A DNA stretch of 64,000 bases, taken from Desertivirga arenae (GTDB lineage: Bacteria > Bacteroidota > Bacteroidia > Sphingobacteriales > Sphingobacteriaceae). Below are positions 51,105 to 60,797 of the stretch, in pieces; positions within the stretch are counted from its first letter, which is position 1; each line of letters opens with the position of its first letter. The stretch is taken from contig NZ_JAFEWE010000013.1 of the NCBI RefSeq assembly GCF_017355785.1, positions 62,001 to 126,000 on the forward strand, read 5' to 3'. The notes below the pieces were generated by a model. That model did no database searches, was not told the origin of the DNA, and worked only from the letters and a program-made list of their open reading frames with translations. A program made the position numbers and the translations under genes.

Positions 51105-53990
51105 TTATACAAACGCGTCTTCTGCATAAGCTTCCAATGGAGGGCAAGAGCAAATGAGAGTACGATCGCCATGGGTGTCATTGACCCTGCCAACGGAAGG
51201 CCAGAACTTGTTATCCTTAACGTAAGGGAGAGGGAAAGCAGCTTGTTCGCGAGAGTATAGCTTGTCCCAATTATCAGAAACTGCAACACCAAAAGTATGG
51301 GGTGCATTTTTCAACGGATTCTGAACTTTGTCTGATAACCCGCTTTCAACTTCTTTGATTTCTTTTCGAATAGAAATGAGAGCATCACAGAATTTATCTA
51401 GCTCATGTTTTGGTTCTGACTCAGTTGGCTCAACCATTAACGTTCCTGGTACAGGGAAGGAGACCGTTGGAGCATGGAAACCATAGTCCATTAATCTTTT
51501 CGCAATATCCACAACTTCAATTCCAGCAGTTTTAAAGGCTCTGCAGTCCAATATCATTTCGTGTGCACACCGGCCTTTAGATCCAGTATAGAGGACGGGA
51601 TAATGCTGTTCTAACCGTGATTTAATATAGTTCGCATTAAGAATTGCATATTGCGTTGCATTTGTTAATCCTTCTGTTCCCATCATAGCAATGTAAGCGT
51701 GTGAAATGAGAAGAATAGAGGCAGAGCCCCATGGTGCAGCAGAAACTGCGGGGATGGACTTTCCTCTTTCAATATCTACGACAGGATGCCCTGGTAGATA
51801 AGGTACTAAATGATTAGCAACTCCAATAGGACCCATTCCAGGACCACCGCCTCCATGCGGGATACAAAACGTTTTATGAAGGTTCAGGTGACAAACATCA
51901 GCTCCAATGGTTGCGGGACTTGTCAATCCCACCTGGGCATTCATATTTGCTCCATCCATATAAACCTGTCCTCCATTTTTATGAATGATCTCGCATATTT
52001 CAATGATAGATTCTTCAAATACTCCATGGGTTGAAGGGTAGGTAACCATTAGGCATGAAAGGTTGTTTTTATGCTCTTCCGCTCTTGCTTTAAGATCTTC
52101 TACATCAATATTTCCGTTTTCATCACATTTCACAACTATGATTTTCATTCCTGCCATTGCCGCGGAAGCAGGGTTAGTGCCATGTGCGGAAGCAGGAATA
52201 AGGGCAACATTCCGGTGTCCCTCTCCTCTGTCTATATGAAATGCCCGAATGACCATTAATCCTGCATACTCCCCTTGAGCTCCAGAATTTGGTTGGAAGC
52301 TCATTGAGGCAAAACCTGTAATTTCACTTAGCCAATCGTTAAGTTCAGTAATCACTTGTATATAACCGCCTACCTGGTCAATTGGTGCAAAAGGATGGAT
52401 CTTGCTGAAGTGAGTCCAAGTCACAGGGATCATTTCTGTTGTTGCATTCAACTTCATGGTACAAGAACCGAGAGGAATCATTGAATGGCAAAGAGAAAGA
52501 TCTTTGGCTTCTAGAGATTTTATGTAACGCAACATCTCATGCTCAGAATGGTGCGTATTGAAAATTGGGTGAGTCAGGAATTCAGAGCTTCGGATAAGCT
52601 CAGACGGAATTCTTGCAGAGACAGAAGCTTTTAATGAATTTAAGTTTACATCATTTAAGTTCTTTCCTTTTACTTTTGCAAAGAAGGCAATGATGGTTTG
52701 AATATCCTCAAAACGTGTAGTTTCGTCGAGTGAAATTGTAATGAAAGAACCTTCATAGTGCAGATTCACTTCATTATTTAATGCCTCTGCATGGATAGCA
52801 CCTGTAAGATCTCCGGCGTTAATTTTGATTGTATCAAAAAAACTATTGTTCTCTTGTTTATAACCTAATTCCTCCAGTGCGTTTGAAAGAAGTACAGTTA
52901 AACCGTGAACTCTTTGAGCAATCAGCTTTAAGCCTTCCCGCCCGTGGTACGCGGCATACATTCCAGCCATAATAGCTAGTAAAGCCTGAGCTGTACAGAT
53001 ATTTGAAGTTGCTTTGTCTCTACGGATATGTTGCTCTCTAGTTTGCAAAGCCATCCTTAGAGCATAATTACCTGAAGAATCAACTGTAACGCCAATAATT
53101 CTCCCAGGCATAGATCGCTTGTATTCTTCTTTCGTAGCGAAGTAGGCAGCATGAGGGCCTCCAAAACCGATTGGAACACCAAAGCGTTGCGTGTTTCCTA
53201 CAACAATATCTGCACCCCATTCTCCGGGAGGAGTAAGTAGGGTTAAGCTTAAAATATCAGCAACAACCGTAAGTTTTATGCCTTTTTCGTGAGCCTTTTC
53301 TGCAAATTCCTTGTAGTTGTAAACTGCTCCATTTCCTACAGGATACTGGACAATTGCCCCAAACATATCCTCAGTTAAATCAACAGTTTCATGACTGCCA
53401 ATAACAAGGTTGATTCCGTAAGGAGTAGACCTTGTTTTTAAAATGTCTATAGTTTGCGGAAAAAGCTCTTCTGATACGAAGAACGTATTGGCCTGCTTGT
53501 TTTTACGGAGACTATACTGCATAAACATTGCTTCAGCCGCAGCAGTACCCTCATCTAATAATGAAGCATTCGCTATTTCCATCCCGGTTAGATCTATAAC
53601 CATTGTTTGGAAATTAAGAAGTGCTTGTAGCCTTCCCTGGGATATTTCTGCCTGGTAAGGGGTGTACTGTGTATACCATCCAGGGTTTTCGAAGATATTG
53701 CGGAGTATTACCGGAGGTGTTACGGTATCGTAGTATCCCTGCCCGATATAGGATTTAAATATTTTATTTTTAAGAGAAACCTGTTTGAGATGTTTCAGGT
53801 AGTCATATTCACTTTTAGGTGCAGGAAGATTAAGCGGAGTCTTTAATCTTATCTCAGATGGTACTGTTTCATTTATCAGTTGATCCAGAGATTCTGCTCC
53901 CACAACTTTCAGCATTGCTGCTGTATCTTTCGAACTTGGAGCGATATGTCTATCTTGAAATCTCTCCTGAAAATCAATGTTTAAGTTCAT
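51105..53990 (-). CDS. gcvP: Glycine dehydrogenase (decarboxylating), P protein
   Basis: A 961-aa single-chain PLP enzyme of the glycine cleavage system; it decarboxylates glycine and passes the aminomethyl group to the lipoylated H protein. Both halves are recognisable ([37 protein letters not shown]). The PLP-lysine block is [22 protein letters not shown] 53990 ([16 protein letters not shown]) is preferred to 54017, as the extra residues are hydrophobic and unlike the family. gcvT/gcvH are not nearby. The lipoyl and PLP supply genes lipA and pdxJ are in the window. Confidence 0.96.
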   Translation of the reverse strand: MNLNIDFQERFQDRHIAPSSKDTAAMLKVVGAESLDQLINETVPSEIRLKTPLNLPAPKSEYDYLKHLKQVSLKNKIFKSYIGQGYYDTVTPPVILRNIFENPGWYTQYTPYQAEISQGRLQALLNFQTMVIDLTGMEIANASLLDEGTAAAEAMFMQYSLRKNKQANTFFVSEELFPQTIDILKTRSTPYGINLVIGSHETVDLTEDMFGAIVQYPVGNGAVYNYKEFAEKAHEKGIKLTVVADILSLTLLTPPGEWGADIVVGNTQRFGVPIGFGGPHAAYFATKEEYKRSMPGRIIGVTVDSSGNYALRMALQTREQHIRRDKATSNICTAQALLAIMAGMYAAYHGREGLKLIAQRVHGLTVLLSNALEELGYKQENNSFFDTIKINAGDLTGAIHAEALNNEVNLHYEGSFITISLDETTRFEDIQTIIAFFAKVKGKNLNDVNLNSLKASVSARIPSELIRSSEFLTHPIFNTHHSEHEMLRYIKSLEAKDLSLCHSMIPLGSCTMKLNATTEMIPVTWTHFSKIHPFAPIDQVGGYIQVITELNDWLSEITGFASMSFQPNSGAQGEYAGLMVIRAFHIDRGEGHRNVALIPASAHGTNPASAAMAGMKIIVVKCDENGNIDVEDLKARAEEHKNNLSCLMVTYPSTHGVFEESIIEICEIIHKNGGQVYMDGANMNAQVGLTSPATIGADVCHLNLHKTFCIPHGGGGPGMGPIGVANHLVPYLPGHPVVDIERGKSIPAVSAAPWGSASILLISHAYIAMMGTEGLTNATQYAILNANYIKSRLEQHYPVLYTGSKGRCAHEMILDCRAFKTAGIEVVDIAKRLMDYGFHAPTVSFPVPGTLMVEPTESEPKHELDKFCDALISIRKEIKEVESGLSDKVQNPLKNAPHTFGVAVSDNWDKLYSREQAAFPLPYVKDNKFWPSVGRVNDTHGDRTLICSCPPLEAYAEDAFV

Positions 53991-54010
53991 GAATATGAGG
54001 TATAAAAGAA

Positions 54011-54034
54011 GCCGCAAAAATACATATTTGCGGC
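54011..54034. promoter_or_regulatory. gcvP -7 box inside an inverted repeat
   Basis: GCCGCAAA (54011-54018) and TTTGCGGC (54027-54034) are perfect 8-bp arms. Within this element the minus strand reads TATTTTTG (54022-54015), an exact -7 box for gcvP. The same hairpin may terminate pdxJ or act as an operator. Confidence 0.5.
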
Positions 54035-54095
54035 TCCAGTTTCAATTTCGTCAATGCTTTAAATAGTTAATAACCTGTAAAGTTTTCAACAGGAC

Positions 54096-54818
54096 TTACA
54101 AGTTCCCCAAACGTCTCTGATACATAGGAATAACGTTTTCAAGACCAAGATAAAGAGCGTCGGATACTAATGCGTGCCCTATACTTACTTCAAGTAGTCC
54201 AGGGATATTAACAGCAAAGTATTTTAAGTTGTGTAAGTCAAGATCGTGACCTGCATTTAGTCCTAGTCCCACTTGTTGAGCAACTTTCGCGGCTTCAATG
54301 TATGGAGCTACCGCTTGTTCTTTGTTGGCAGGATAATTATGGGCATATGCTTCCGTGTACAGCTCAACCCGGTCAGTTCCTGTTGCGGCTGCAGCTTCGA
54401 CCATCTTTGGATCCGGGTCAACAAAAATTGATACTCGTATTCCCGCTTCTTTGAATTGAGCGATTGTGTCTTTCAAATAATCCTGATGTGTAATGGTATC
54501 CCAACCATGATTTGACGTGATTTGATTTAGGGCATCCGGAACCAAGGTCACCTGAGTTGGTTTATTAGCAAGAACGAGACTCACGAACTTCTGCTCCTGG
54601 CAATTTCCTTCAATGTTAAATTCTGTAGTAAGGACCGCTTTTAGATCATAAACATCCTGATACCGGATGTGCCTCTCATCTGGCCGGGGGTGAACTGTTA
54701 TCCCCTGGGCTCCGAACCTTTCGCATGCCAGAGCTGCTTTTACTACGTCCGGATTGTTGCCTCCCCGTGAATTCCTTAGTGTAGCAATTTTGTTGATGTT
54801 TACTGATAGCTTAGTCAT
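54096..54818 (-). CDS. pdxJ: Pyridoxine 5'-phosphate synthase
   Basis: A 240-aa TIM-barrel enzyme that joins 1-deoxyxylulose-5-phosphate with 3-amino-2-oxopropyl phosphate to make pyridoxine 5'-phosphate (DXP-dependent B6 route). Family blocks: [53 protein letters not shown] and [10 protein letters not shown]. It lies just upstream of the PLP-enzyme gene gcvP on the same strand and downstream of ahcY. Confidence 0.96.
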   Translation of the reverse strand: MTKLSVNINKIATLRNSRGGNNPDVVKAALACERFGAQGITVHPRPDERHIRYQDVYDLKAVLTTEFNIEGNCQEQKFVSLVLANKPTQVTLVPDALNQITSNHGWDTITHQDYLKDTIAQFKEAGIRVSIFVDPDPKMVEAAAATGTDRVELYTEAYAHNYPANKEQAVAPYIEAAKVAQQVGLGLNAGHDLDLHNLKYFAVNIPGLLEVSIGHALVSDALYLGLENVIPMYQRRLGNL

Positions 54819-54832
54819 GGTATAAAAATAAG

Positions 54833-54859
54833 AAAACCCCGACTTTTGGTCGAGGTTTT
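54833..54859 (-). terminator. Terminator of ahcY
   Basis: AAAACCCCGAC (54833-54843) and GTCGAGGTTTT (54849-54859) pair with one mismatch. The minus-strand tail is T-rich (TTTTCTTATTTTTA) and runs into the pdxJ start region. Confidence 0.8.
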
Positions 54860-54878
54860 CTCTTTATTGACACTAATA

Positions 54879-56195
54879 TTAATATCTGTAATGCTCAGGT
54901 TTAAATGGACCCTGAACCTCAACTCCAATGTATTCTGCCTGATGGTTATCCAATACATCCAGTTCAACACCTATTTTCGCCAGGTGAAGACGTGCTACTT
55001 TTTCATCCAGATGCTTAGGAAGAGTGTACACCTTGTTCTCGTATTTATCGGTGTTTGTCCACAGCTCTAATTGAGCAAGAGTTTGATTTGTAAACGAATT
55101 TGACATTACGAAAGAAGGGTGACCCGTTGCACAGCCAAGGTTAACCAAGCGGCCTTCAGCTAATACAATAATGTCTTTGCCATCAATGGTATATTTGTCT
55201 ACCTGAGGCTTGATCTCGATCTTTGTATTTCCATAAGTTCCATTTAACCAGGCCATGTCAATTTCATTGTCAAAATGTCCAATGTTACAAACGATAGCTT
55301 TGTCCTTCATGGAATGGAAATGCTCTGCGCGAACGATATCGCAATTTCCAGTAGCAGTAACAATGATGTCGGCTTCTTTAACTGCTGTTGCAAATTTCTT
55401 TACTTCGAAACCTTCCATGGCAGCCTGAAGAGCGCAAATAGGATCAATTTCAGTCACGATAACACGAACACCTGCATTACGCAATGAATCAGCAGAACCT
55501 TTACCTACATCTCCATAACCAGCAACAACAGCAACTTTACCTGCCATCATTACGTCGGTAGCACGACGAATTGCATCTACCAATGATTCGCGACAACCGT
55601 ATTTATTATCAAACTTTGACTTGGTAACAGAGTCGTTTACATTGATTGCCGGAAGGTGAAGAGTACCGTTCTTCATGCGTTCGTACAGGCGGTGAACACC
55701 TGTAGTAGTTTCCTCAGAAAGACCTTTGATGCCTGCAATTAGTTCAGGATATTTATCAAAGACCATATTCGTTAAATCGCCCCCGTCGTCAAGAATCATA
55801 TTCAAGGGCTGACGGTCTTCACCGAAATATAAAGTCTGCTCAATGCACCAATCGAATTCCTCTGCATTCATGCCTTTCCATGCATAAACCTGAATTCCTG
55901 CAGCAGCAATTGCTGCAGCAGCATGGTCTTGCGTGGAGAAGATGTTACATGAAGACCAGGTAACTTCCGCTCCAAGAGCTTTTAGTGTTTCAATTAATAC
56001 AGCAGTCTGAATGGTCATGTGCAAACATCCAGCGATGCGAGCTCCTTTTAAAGGTTGCGACGCTCCGAATTCTGCACGTAATGCCATTAATCCAGGCATT
56101 TCAGCTTCCGCCAATTCAATCTCTTTGCGTCCCCACTCTGCAAGTGAGATATCCTTAACTTTGTAAGGAACATAAGTTGTCTCTACTGATGACAT
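54879..56195 (-). CDS. ahcY: S-adenosylhomocysteine hydrolase
   Basis: A 438-aa NAD-dependent enzyme that splits S-adenosylhomocysteine to homocysteine and adenosine, keeping methylation going. Family blocks: [16 protein letters not shown], the lysine/Asp site [13 protein letters not shown], the NAD loop [13 protein letters not shown], the long C-terminal arm ([26 protein letters not shown] in pieces). The 60-nt leader has a consensus -7 box but no SAH riboswitch that I can fold. Confidence 0.97.
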   Translation of the reverse strand: MSSVETTYVPYKVKDISLAEWGRKEIELAEAEMPGLMALRAEFGASQPLKGARIAGCLHMTIQTAVLIETLKALGAEVTWSSCNIFSTQDHAAAAIAAAGIQVYAWKGMNAEEFDWCIEQTLYFGEDRQPLNMILDDGGDLTNMVFDKYPELIAGIKGLSEETTTGVHRLYERMKNGTLHLPAINVNDSVTKSKFDNKYGCRESLVDAIRRATDVMMAGKVAVVAGYGDVGKGSADSLRNAGVRVIVTEIDPICALQAAMEGFEVKKFATAVKEADIIVTATGNCDIVRAEHFHSMKDKAIVCNIGHFDNEIDMAWLNGTYGNTKIEIKPQVDKYTIDGKDIIVLAEGRLVNLGCATGHPSFVMSNSFTNQTLAQLELWTNTDKYENKVYTLPKHLDEKVARLHLAKIGVELDVLDNHQAEYIGVEVQGPFKPEHYRY

Positions 56196-56254
56196 AGTTG
56201 TTATTTTATTTATTAGTTGCTCAAAAAAGCCAGTAACCTAGATGGTTGAGGTTG

Positions 56255-56262
56255 CAAATTTA
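56255..56262 (-). promoter_or_regulatory. -7 promoter box of ahcY
   Basis: The minus strand reads TAAATTTG, an exact TAnnTTTG match, 59 nt from the start codon. Confidence 0.6.
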
Positions 56263-56351
56263 TCAATAAACTCAATATTTATTGTTTTTTAAAAGCAACA
56301 AAATTAGGGTATTACTTGAGATCGATTTGCAGTTTTGTGGCTTAACGTTCG

Positions 56352-56359
56352 TACCTTTG
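56352..56359 (+). promoter_or_regulatory. -7 promoter box of the 56375 lipoprotein gene
   Basis: TACCTTTG, exact match, 15 nt before the ATG. Confidence 0.6.
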
Positions 56360-56374
56360 TCATAGGCTTATTTT

Positions 56375-56659
56375 ATGAATAAAAACCTGCTTTTTCTCAC
56401 AATTCTATTCTTGTTTCTATCCTGTAAGAAGTCTTCTAATAGTGTTTGCATGGATTGCATTGCTTACAATCTCGAAAGTTTAAATCCTGAGCTTCGTATC
56501 GGTGCTCCACTGAATCAAGAGGAAAATTGTGGCTCAGAGGAGGAGCTAAAAGATTGGGAGGACCGCTACTCCGCTCAATTTGCAGGTTCTCCGACCTACA
56601 TATATTGTATGAAGAGAAGTGGTAAGGATACTACATATATCGTTAAAACAACAAGATAA
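56375..56659 (+). CDS. Small lipoprotein, unknown (94 aa)
   Basis: A 94-aa lipoprotein: hydrophobic signal (MNKNLLFLTILFLFLSC) with C17, then KKSS. The mature part has four further cysteines (VCMDC, ENCGS, YIYC), suggesting disulfides or metal binding in the periplasm. No family recognised. It has its own promoter box and stands alone. Confidence 0.7.
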   Translation: MNKNLLFLTILFLFLSCKKSSNSVCMDCIAYNLESLNPELRIGAPLNQEENCGSEEELKDWEDRYSAQFAGSPTYIYCMKRSGKDTTYIVKTTR

Positions 56660-56709
56660 ATGTGACAGAGTCTTGATACCTTAGACTTTCACGTATAGTT
56701 GAATAGCAC

Positions 56710-56717
56710 TAATTTTG
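56710..56717 (+). promoter_or_regulatory. -7 promoter box of the bacilliredoxin gene
   Basis: TAATTTTG, exact match, 30 nt before the ATG at 56748. Confidence 0.6.
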
Positions 56718-56747
56718 CGTTTAATATACAATAGAAAATAAAAGAGT

Positions 56748-57158
56748 ATGTATCCAGAATATTTAGTTGCCCCAATGCGGGAAGAACTTACTAAAGTTGG
56801 TTTTGAGGAATTGAAGACTCCTGAAGATGTGTCTGCGGCGATCAACACTCAGGGAACCGTATTTGTAGTGGTAAACTCTGTATGTGGCTGTGCAGCTGCC
56901 AATGCACGTCCAGCTGCCCGAGCTGCTGTTCAAAATGATAAACATCCAGACAAATTTGTTACTGTTTTTGCTGGTATGGAAAAGGAAGCTGTAAACGCCG
57001 CCCGTGATTTTATGTTACCTTACCCTCCATCTTCGCCATCTATGGCTTTATTTAAAGATGGGAAATTGGTACATATGATCGAACGTCATCAAATTGAAGG
57101 ACGTCCTGCTCAGATGATCGCTGATAACCTTATTGGAGCTTTCGAGCAATACTGTTAG
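56748..57158 (+). CDS. Bacilliredoxin (BrxA/BrxB family, YphP/YqiW-like)
   Basis: A 136-aa thioredoxin-fold protein with the distinctive CGC active site (C46, C48 in NSVCGCAAANARP). It is predicted to remove bacillithiol from S-bacillithiolated proteins. Family blocks: MYPEYLVAPMREELT at the start and FMLPYPPSSPSMALFKDGKLVHMIERHQIEG (in pieces) in the C-terminal half. Monocistronic; followed by repeat copy 3. The YtxJ-like gene at 763-1101 is a second bacillithiol-associated member. Confidence 0.9.
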   Translation: MYPEYLVAPMREELTKVGFEELKTPEDVSAAINTQGTVFVVVNSVCGCAAANARPAARAAVQNDKHPDKFVTVFAGMEKEAVNAARDFMLPYPPSSPSMALFKDGKLVHMIERHQIEGRPAQMIADNLIGAFEQYC

Positions 57159-57171
57159 TATAGAACCACTG

Positions 57172-57257
57172 ATAATTAGTGATTACACCGAGGTTGGATA
57201 ATAACCATCGGTGTAATCATAAATAATCGGTGCAACCATTACGAATCGGTGTAGTTC
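57172..57257. repeat. GATTACACCGAT hairpin repeat, copy 3
   Basis: The arms GATTACACCGA (57181-57191) and TCGGTGTAATC (57208-57218) are perfect over 11 bp. Two further half copies follow: AATCGGTGCAACC (57225-57237) and AATCGGTGTAGTTC (57244-57257). It lies between the convergent bacilliredoxin and cdaA genes. Confidence 0.8.
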
Positions 57258-57261
57258 TACC

Positions 57262-58053
57262 TTATAGATCTCCGAGTAAGAGCTTCTCTAAATCTTCTGC
57301 GTTGAGATTCATTTTGACCCTTCCCTGTTTGGCATAGGCGATAGTTCCCGTTTCCTCTGAAACTATTACAGCCACGGCATCGCTCATTTCTGATATTCCG
57401 ATACCGGCTCTATGTCGCAAACCAAAGTGCGGTGGTAATTTTTCGTTATCAGTAAGAGGTAGAATACAGCTGGCACATCTTATTTTTCCATCAGATATTA
57501 CCACAGCTCCGTCGTGCAATGGGCTATTTTTCTGGAAGATACTTTCCAATAAGCGTTTGGAAATGATAGCATCCATTTGTTCCCCGCTATTTTGATAGTA
57601 CTGTTCATCAAAGTATTTTGCAAAAACGATAAGTGCTCCGGTCCGTGTCGCTTGCATATATTTACATGCATCTACAATTGGTTTAAGCGAAATTTCGTTG
57701 TCTTTAGCTGCTTCTTGTTTGCTTGCAAAGAATGTTTTCCAAAGGCGGTTACGATGAATAAATGCATTTTTGCCAATAAGAAGAAGGAATCGCCGGATCT
57801 CCTGCTGAAAAACTACTACTACAGCTAAAACCCCTACACCAACAAATCCTCCTAGAAAGTGACTTAGGAGGTGCATGTTCAACTGCAGGGTAACCAGATA
57901 TACAAGGTAAATTATAATTAAACCAAGAAGAATGTTCAGTGCAATTGTTCCCCTTATTAGATTGTAAATATAGTAGATGATGAATGCTACTACTATAATG
58001 TCTATGATGTCTAATAGGCGCAAGTGCAGGAAACTAAGGTCAAATCCCTCCAT
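57262..58053 (-). CDS. cdaA: Diadenylate cyclase CdaA
   Basis: A 263-aa membrane enzyme that makes cyclic di-AMP from two ATP. Three N-terminal transmembrane helices (about 13-95), then a DAC domain with the ATP site SPLHDGAVVISDG and FGLRHRAGIGISE (DGA and RHR motifs intact). ATG 58053 (MEGFDLSFLHLRLLDI) is chosen over 58071 as the better N-terminus. It lies downstream of folP on the same strand, 73 nt apart, a pairing usual in Bacteroidota. The regulator CdaR and GlmM are not adjacent. Confidence 0.93.
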   Translation of the reverse strand: MEGFDLSFLHLRLLDIIDIIVVAFIIYYIYNLIRGTIALNILLGLIIIYLVYLVTLQLNMHLLSHFLGGFVGVGVLAVVVVFQQEIRRFLLLIGKNAFIHRNRLWKTFFASKQEAAKDNEISLKPIVDACKYMQATRTGALIVFAKYFDEQYYQNSGEQMDAIISKRLLESIFQKNSPLHDGAVVISDGKIRCASCILPLTDNEKLPPHFGLRHRAGIGISEMSDAVAVIVSEETGTIAYAKQGRVKMNLNAEDLEKLLLGDL

Positions 58054-58126
58054 AACTCTGTAAAATAACATTTTTTATTGAATTGAAATGATGGGTTGTT
58101 TGATTCTCCAGCATTCTTTAAAAGAT

Positions 58127-58987
58127 TTATTCGGTCTCTAGTGCCCTAAGTAATTTTACAACCTGAGCAGCTTCTTTCACATCATGAACTCGGACAATAT
58201 CTGCACCCTTTTGAAGCGCAATGGTATTTAAGATTGTAGTACCATTTAAAGCTTCTTCACTTTTAATTTTCAAAGTTTTCCATATCATTGATTTTCTTGA
58301 AATCCCGGCAAGCACTGGAATACCAGGAATTGAAAATCTTTCAAAGCTATTTAGTAGTTGAAAGTTTTGTTCAATCGTCTTAGCAAATCCAAATCCTGGA
58401 TCCAGGATGACGTCTTTTACTCCCAGTTCTTTAAGCTTTATAGTTTTTAATGAAAAATAGCGGAGTATATCAGAAAAAATATTTTCATAATGCGTATGTT
58501 GTTTCATATCCTGTGGCGTTCCCCGCATATGCATAAGAATATAGGGAGCTTTTAACTCAGAAGCAGTTTTAAACATATTGTGATCTAATTCCCCTCCGGA
58601 AATGTCATTTATAATATGGCCTCCTTCACCTAAAGCAGCCCTGGCCACTTCGGCTCTAAAGGTATCTATAGAAATTATGGCGGCGGGATAGCGCTTTGAA
58701 ATTTCTTTGATAATAGGAATAAGCCTTTTTTTTTCCTCATCCATAGAGATGTCTATCGCCCCTGGTCGCGATGAATATGCTCCTATATCGATCAGATCTG
58801 CTCCCTCTTCCAGCATTTCTTCGGTTCGTTGTATCGCTGTTTCTACTGAAGACACCCGGCTACCAGAATAAAATGAATCTGGAGTTATATTAAGAATACC
58901 CATTACTTTGGGACGGAGAAAATCAATTAGGGTTCCCCGCGCATTAATAGTCTTCTTTTTCCGAATAATCGTATTTTTATCGCTCAT
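58127..58987 (-). CDS. folP: Dihydropteroate synthase
   Basis: A 286-aa folate enzyme that joins p-aminobenzoate to the pterin pyrophosphate; the sulfonamide target. TIM-barrel blocks: KVMGILNITPDSFYSG, GADLIDIGAYSSRPGA, IISIDTFRAEVA, HIINDISGG, ILDPGFGFAKT and VLAGISRKSMI. The start ATG 58987 lies only 2 nt from the divergent DUF1599 ATG, so the promoters must sit inside one coding region or a start must move. Confidence 0.96.
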   Translation of the reverse strand: MSDKNTIIRKKKTINARGTLIDFLRPKVMGILNITPDSFYSGSRVSSVETAIQRTEEMLEEGADLIDIGAYSSRPGAIDISMDEEKKRLIPIIKEISKRYPAAIISIDTFRAEVARAALGEGGHIINDISGGELDHNMFKTASELKAPYILMHMRGTPQDMKQHTHYENIFSDILRYFSLKTIKLKELGVKDVILDPGFGFAKTIEQNFQLLNSFERFSIPGIPVLAGISRKSMIWKTLKIKSEEALNGTTILNTIALQKGADIVRVHDVKEAAQVVKLLRALETE

Positions 58988-58989
58988 TA

Positions 58990-59586
58990 ATGCAAAATAG
59001 GGGTTTATCCCCCGTTAAATCAAATATTAAACACGTTTTGGCTACTAACACATTAGAAGAATACAACGCAGTAATAAATGCATGTAAAGATCTTTTTATA
59101 AGGAAAACGCAGGATTACGGAACAGCATGGCGTATTCTTCGACCAAGTTCAATAACTGATCAGATTTTTATCAAGGCCCAGCGTATCCGTACTCTCGAGG
59201 AAAAAAAAGTATCTAAGGTAGGAGAGGGGATTATTCCGGAGTATGTAGGAATCATTAACTATTCCATAATTGCCATGATTCAGTTGGAATTAGAGGAGTC
59301 TGCTCCTATGGAGATAGTTGTTGATGAAGTTGAAAAACTTTACGACCTTAAAGTCAGAGAAACAAGGGATCTAATGTTTGCGAAGAACCACGATTATGGA
59401 GAAGCCTGGCGTGATATGCGTATAAGTTCATTAACTGACCTTATTCTCATGAAGATCTTCCGAGTTAAACAGATTGAGGATAATCAAGGAGAAACGATCG
59501 TTTCGGAAGGAGTTAAAGCTAACTACCAGGATATGCTGAACTATTCTGTTTTTGCCTTGATCAAACTTAATTATCCCGAATCCTGA
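58990..59586 (+). CDS. DUF1599 (nucleotide modification-associated) protein
   Basis: A 198-aa protein made of two tandem copies of a helical module. Copy 1 (about 22-105) has FIRKTQDYGTAWRILRPSSITDQIFIKAQRI and copy 2 (about 115-195) has FAKNHDYGEAWRDMRISSLTDLILMKIFRV (written in pieces); both share the DYGxAWRxxRxSSxTDxIxxK core. This is DUF1599, also named nucleotide modification-associated domain 1; its role is unclear. The ATG at 58990 nearly touches divergent folP. A TTG at 59038 (ATNTLEEYN...) would leave room for promoters and is an equally good start. It begins the DUF1599-DoxX-dinB-aroK series. Confidence 0.8.
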   Translation: MQNRGLSPVKSNIKHVLATNTLEEYNAVINACKDLFIRKTQDYGTAWRILRPSSITDQIFIKAQRIRTLEEKKVSKVGEGIIPEYVGIINYSIIAMIQLELEESAPMEIVVDEVEKLYDLKVRETRDLMFAKNHDYGEAWRDMRISSLTDLILMKIFRVKQIEDNQGETIVSEGVKANYQDMLNYSVFALIKLNYPES

Positions 59587-59601
59587 AAAACTTAAAATAT
59601 A

Positions 59602-60792
59602 ATGAGTTACCAAAACGCTTTTAGTGAAAAGACCCCAACTCCCGTATTACTTCGGGTAACCAGTCTTCTTGTAGGGCTGCTTTTTATTTTTTCAGGCCTT
59701 ATTAAAATAAACGATCCGCTTGGCTTTAGCTACAAGCTCGAAGAATTCTTTGAAGTTTTCCATATCACTTTCCTTAACCCCCTCGCTGTTACTATATCGA
59801 TTACTTTATGCGCTATTGAGATCATACTTGGGGCTGCGTTACTGCTAGGGATTAAAGGTAGGCAGGTTGCTTTGGGACTACTAACAACTATTGTCTTTTT
59901 TACCTTTCTGACTTTCTACGCTGCTTTTTTTGACGTTGTCAGGACTTGTGGGTGCTTTGGAGATGCCATCAAGCTCACTCCCTGGCAGTCATTTGCGAAA
60001 GATGTGGTCCTTTTAATCCTTATTCTCTTTATTTTTCTGAATCGCCAAAAGATTCAACCGGTTTTAAGATCAGAGAAAGTTCAGAGCGGCGTACTTTGGA
60101 TGATAACAATTATTGCTTTTGCAATGGGGTTGTATACTTATAACTATCTTCCTGTCAAAGACTTTTTGCCCTACCATGTTGGAGCTAATATTCCCGAATC
60201 AATGAAGATTCCTGATGGTGCTCCTGTCGATGAGTTTGAGATCACCTACAATTTGGTGAACAAGAGAACGAAAGAGACGAAGCAAATGACAGATAAGGAG
60301 TATATGAAGACAGAGGTGTGGAAAGATGCTGATTGGGAGATCAAAGGAGAACCGGGGAGGAAACTTATCAAGCGTGGCTTTGAGCCTCCTATAAAAGACT
60401 TGAAGATTGCTGATAGTCAGGGAACAGATTATACGAGTGAGTTGATGGAAAACCCGTATTATAATCTTGTTATTGTAGCATATAATCTAAACGCTGCTAA
60501 CAAAAGGGCTATTGGTGATCTTAATGCCCTGGCCATCAACGCAGCTGAAAATTACAATGTCAGAACTATATTGCTAACCTCCAACTCGGTGGAAACAGCC
60601 GAGAACTTTAAAAAGAATAATAAGTTGGCAATGGAATTATTTTATTCGGATGCTGTGCCTTTGAAAAGTATGGTCAGAGCTAATCCCGGGTTATTATTAC
60701 TGAAGGATGGTATGGTGATTAACAAGTGGCATTATCATACAATGCCTAGTTATCAGGAATTGGAGGAGCAATATTTCAGACATCAGAACTAA
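59602..60792 (+). CDS. DoxX/MauE-type membrane protein with thioredoxin-like C-terminus (BT_3928 family)
   Basis: A 396-aa protein. Residues about 15-145 form four transmembrane helices of the DoxX/MauE type, with the redox-type motif TCGCFGD between them (C112 and C114). A further helix lies near 160-180. The C-terminal part (about 270-390) looks like a thioredoxin-type fold (YYNLVIVAYNLNAANKRAIG; NPGLLLLKDGMVINKWH). MauE-like proteins supply electrons for periplasmic disulfide chemistry. It matches the family I know as BT_3928. It follows DUF1599 by 15 nt. Confidence 0.83.
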   Translation: MSYQNAFSEKTPTPVLLRVTSLLVGLLFIFSGLIKINDPLGFSYKLEEFFEVFHITFLNPLAVTISITLCAIEIILGAALLLGIKGRQVALGLLTTIVFFTFLTFYAAFFDVVRTCGCFGDAIKLTPWQSFAKDVVLLILILFIFLNRQKIQPVLRSEKVQSGVLWMITIIAFAMGLYTYNYLPVKDFLPYHVGANIPESMKIPDGAPVDEFEITYNLVNKRTKETKQMTDKEYMKTEVWKDADWEIKGEPGRKLIKRGFEPPIKDLKIADSQGTDYTSELMENPYYNLVIVAYNLNAANKRAIGDLNALAINAAENYNVRTILLTSNSVETAENFKKNNKLAMELFYSDAVPLKSMVRANPGLLLLKDGMVINKWHYHTMPSYQELEEQYFRHQN

Positions 60793-60797
60793 TCTCT

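Noticed and set aside
53991-54095. Glycine riboswitch before gcvP
   Set aside because: Spacer is about 105 nt and holds only the 8-bp palindrome; no glycine aptamer features.
56196-56260. SAH or SAM riboswitch before ahcY
   Set aside because: The leader is AT-rich and I see no conserved junction or pseudoknot pattern.
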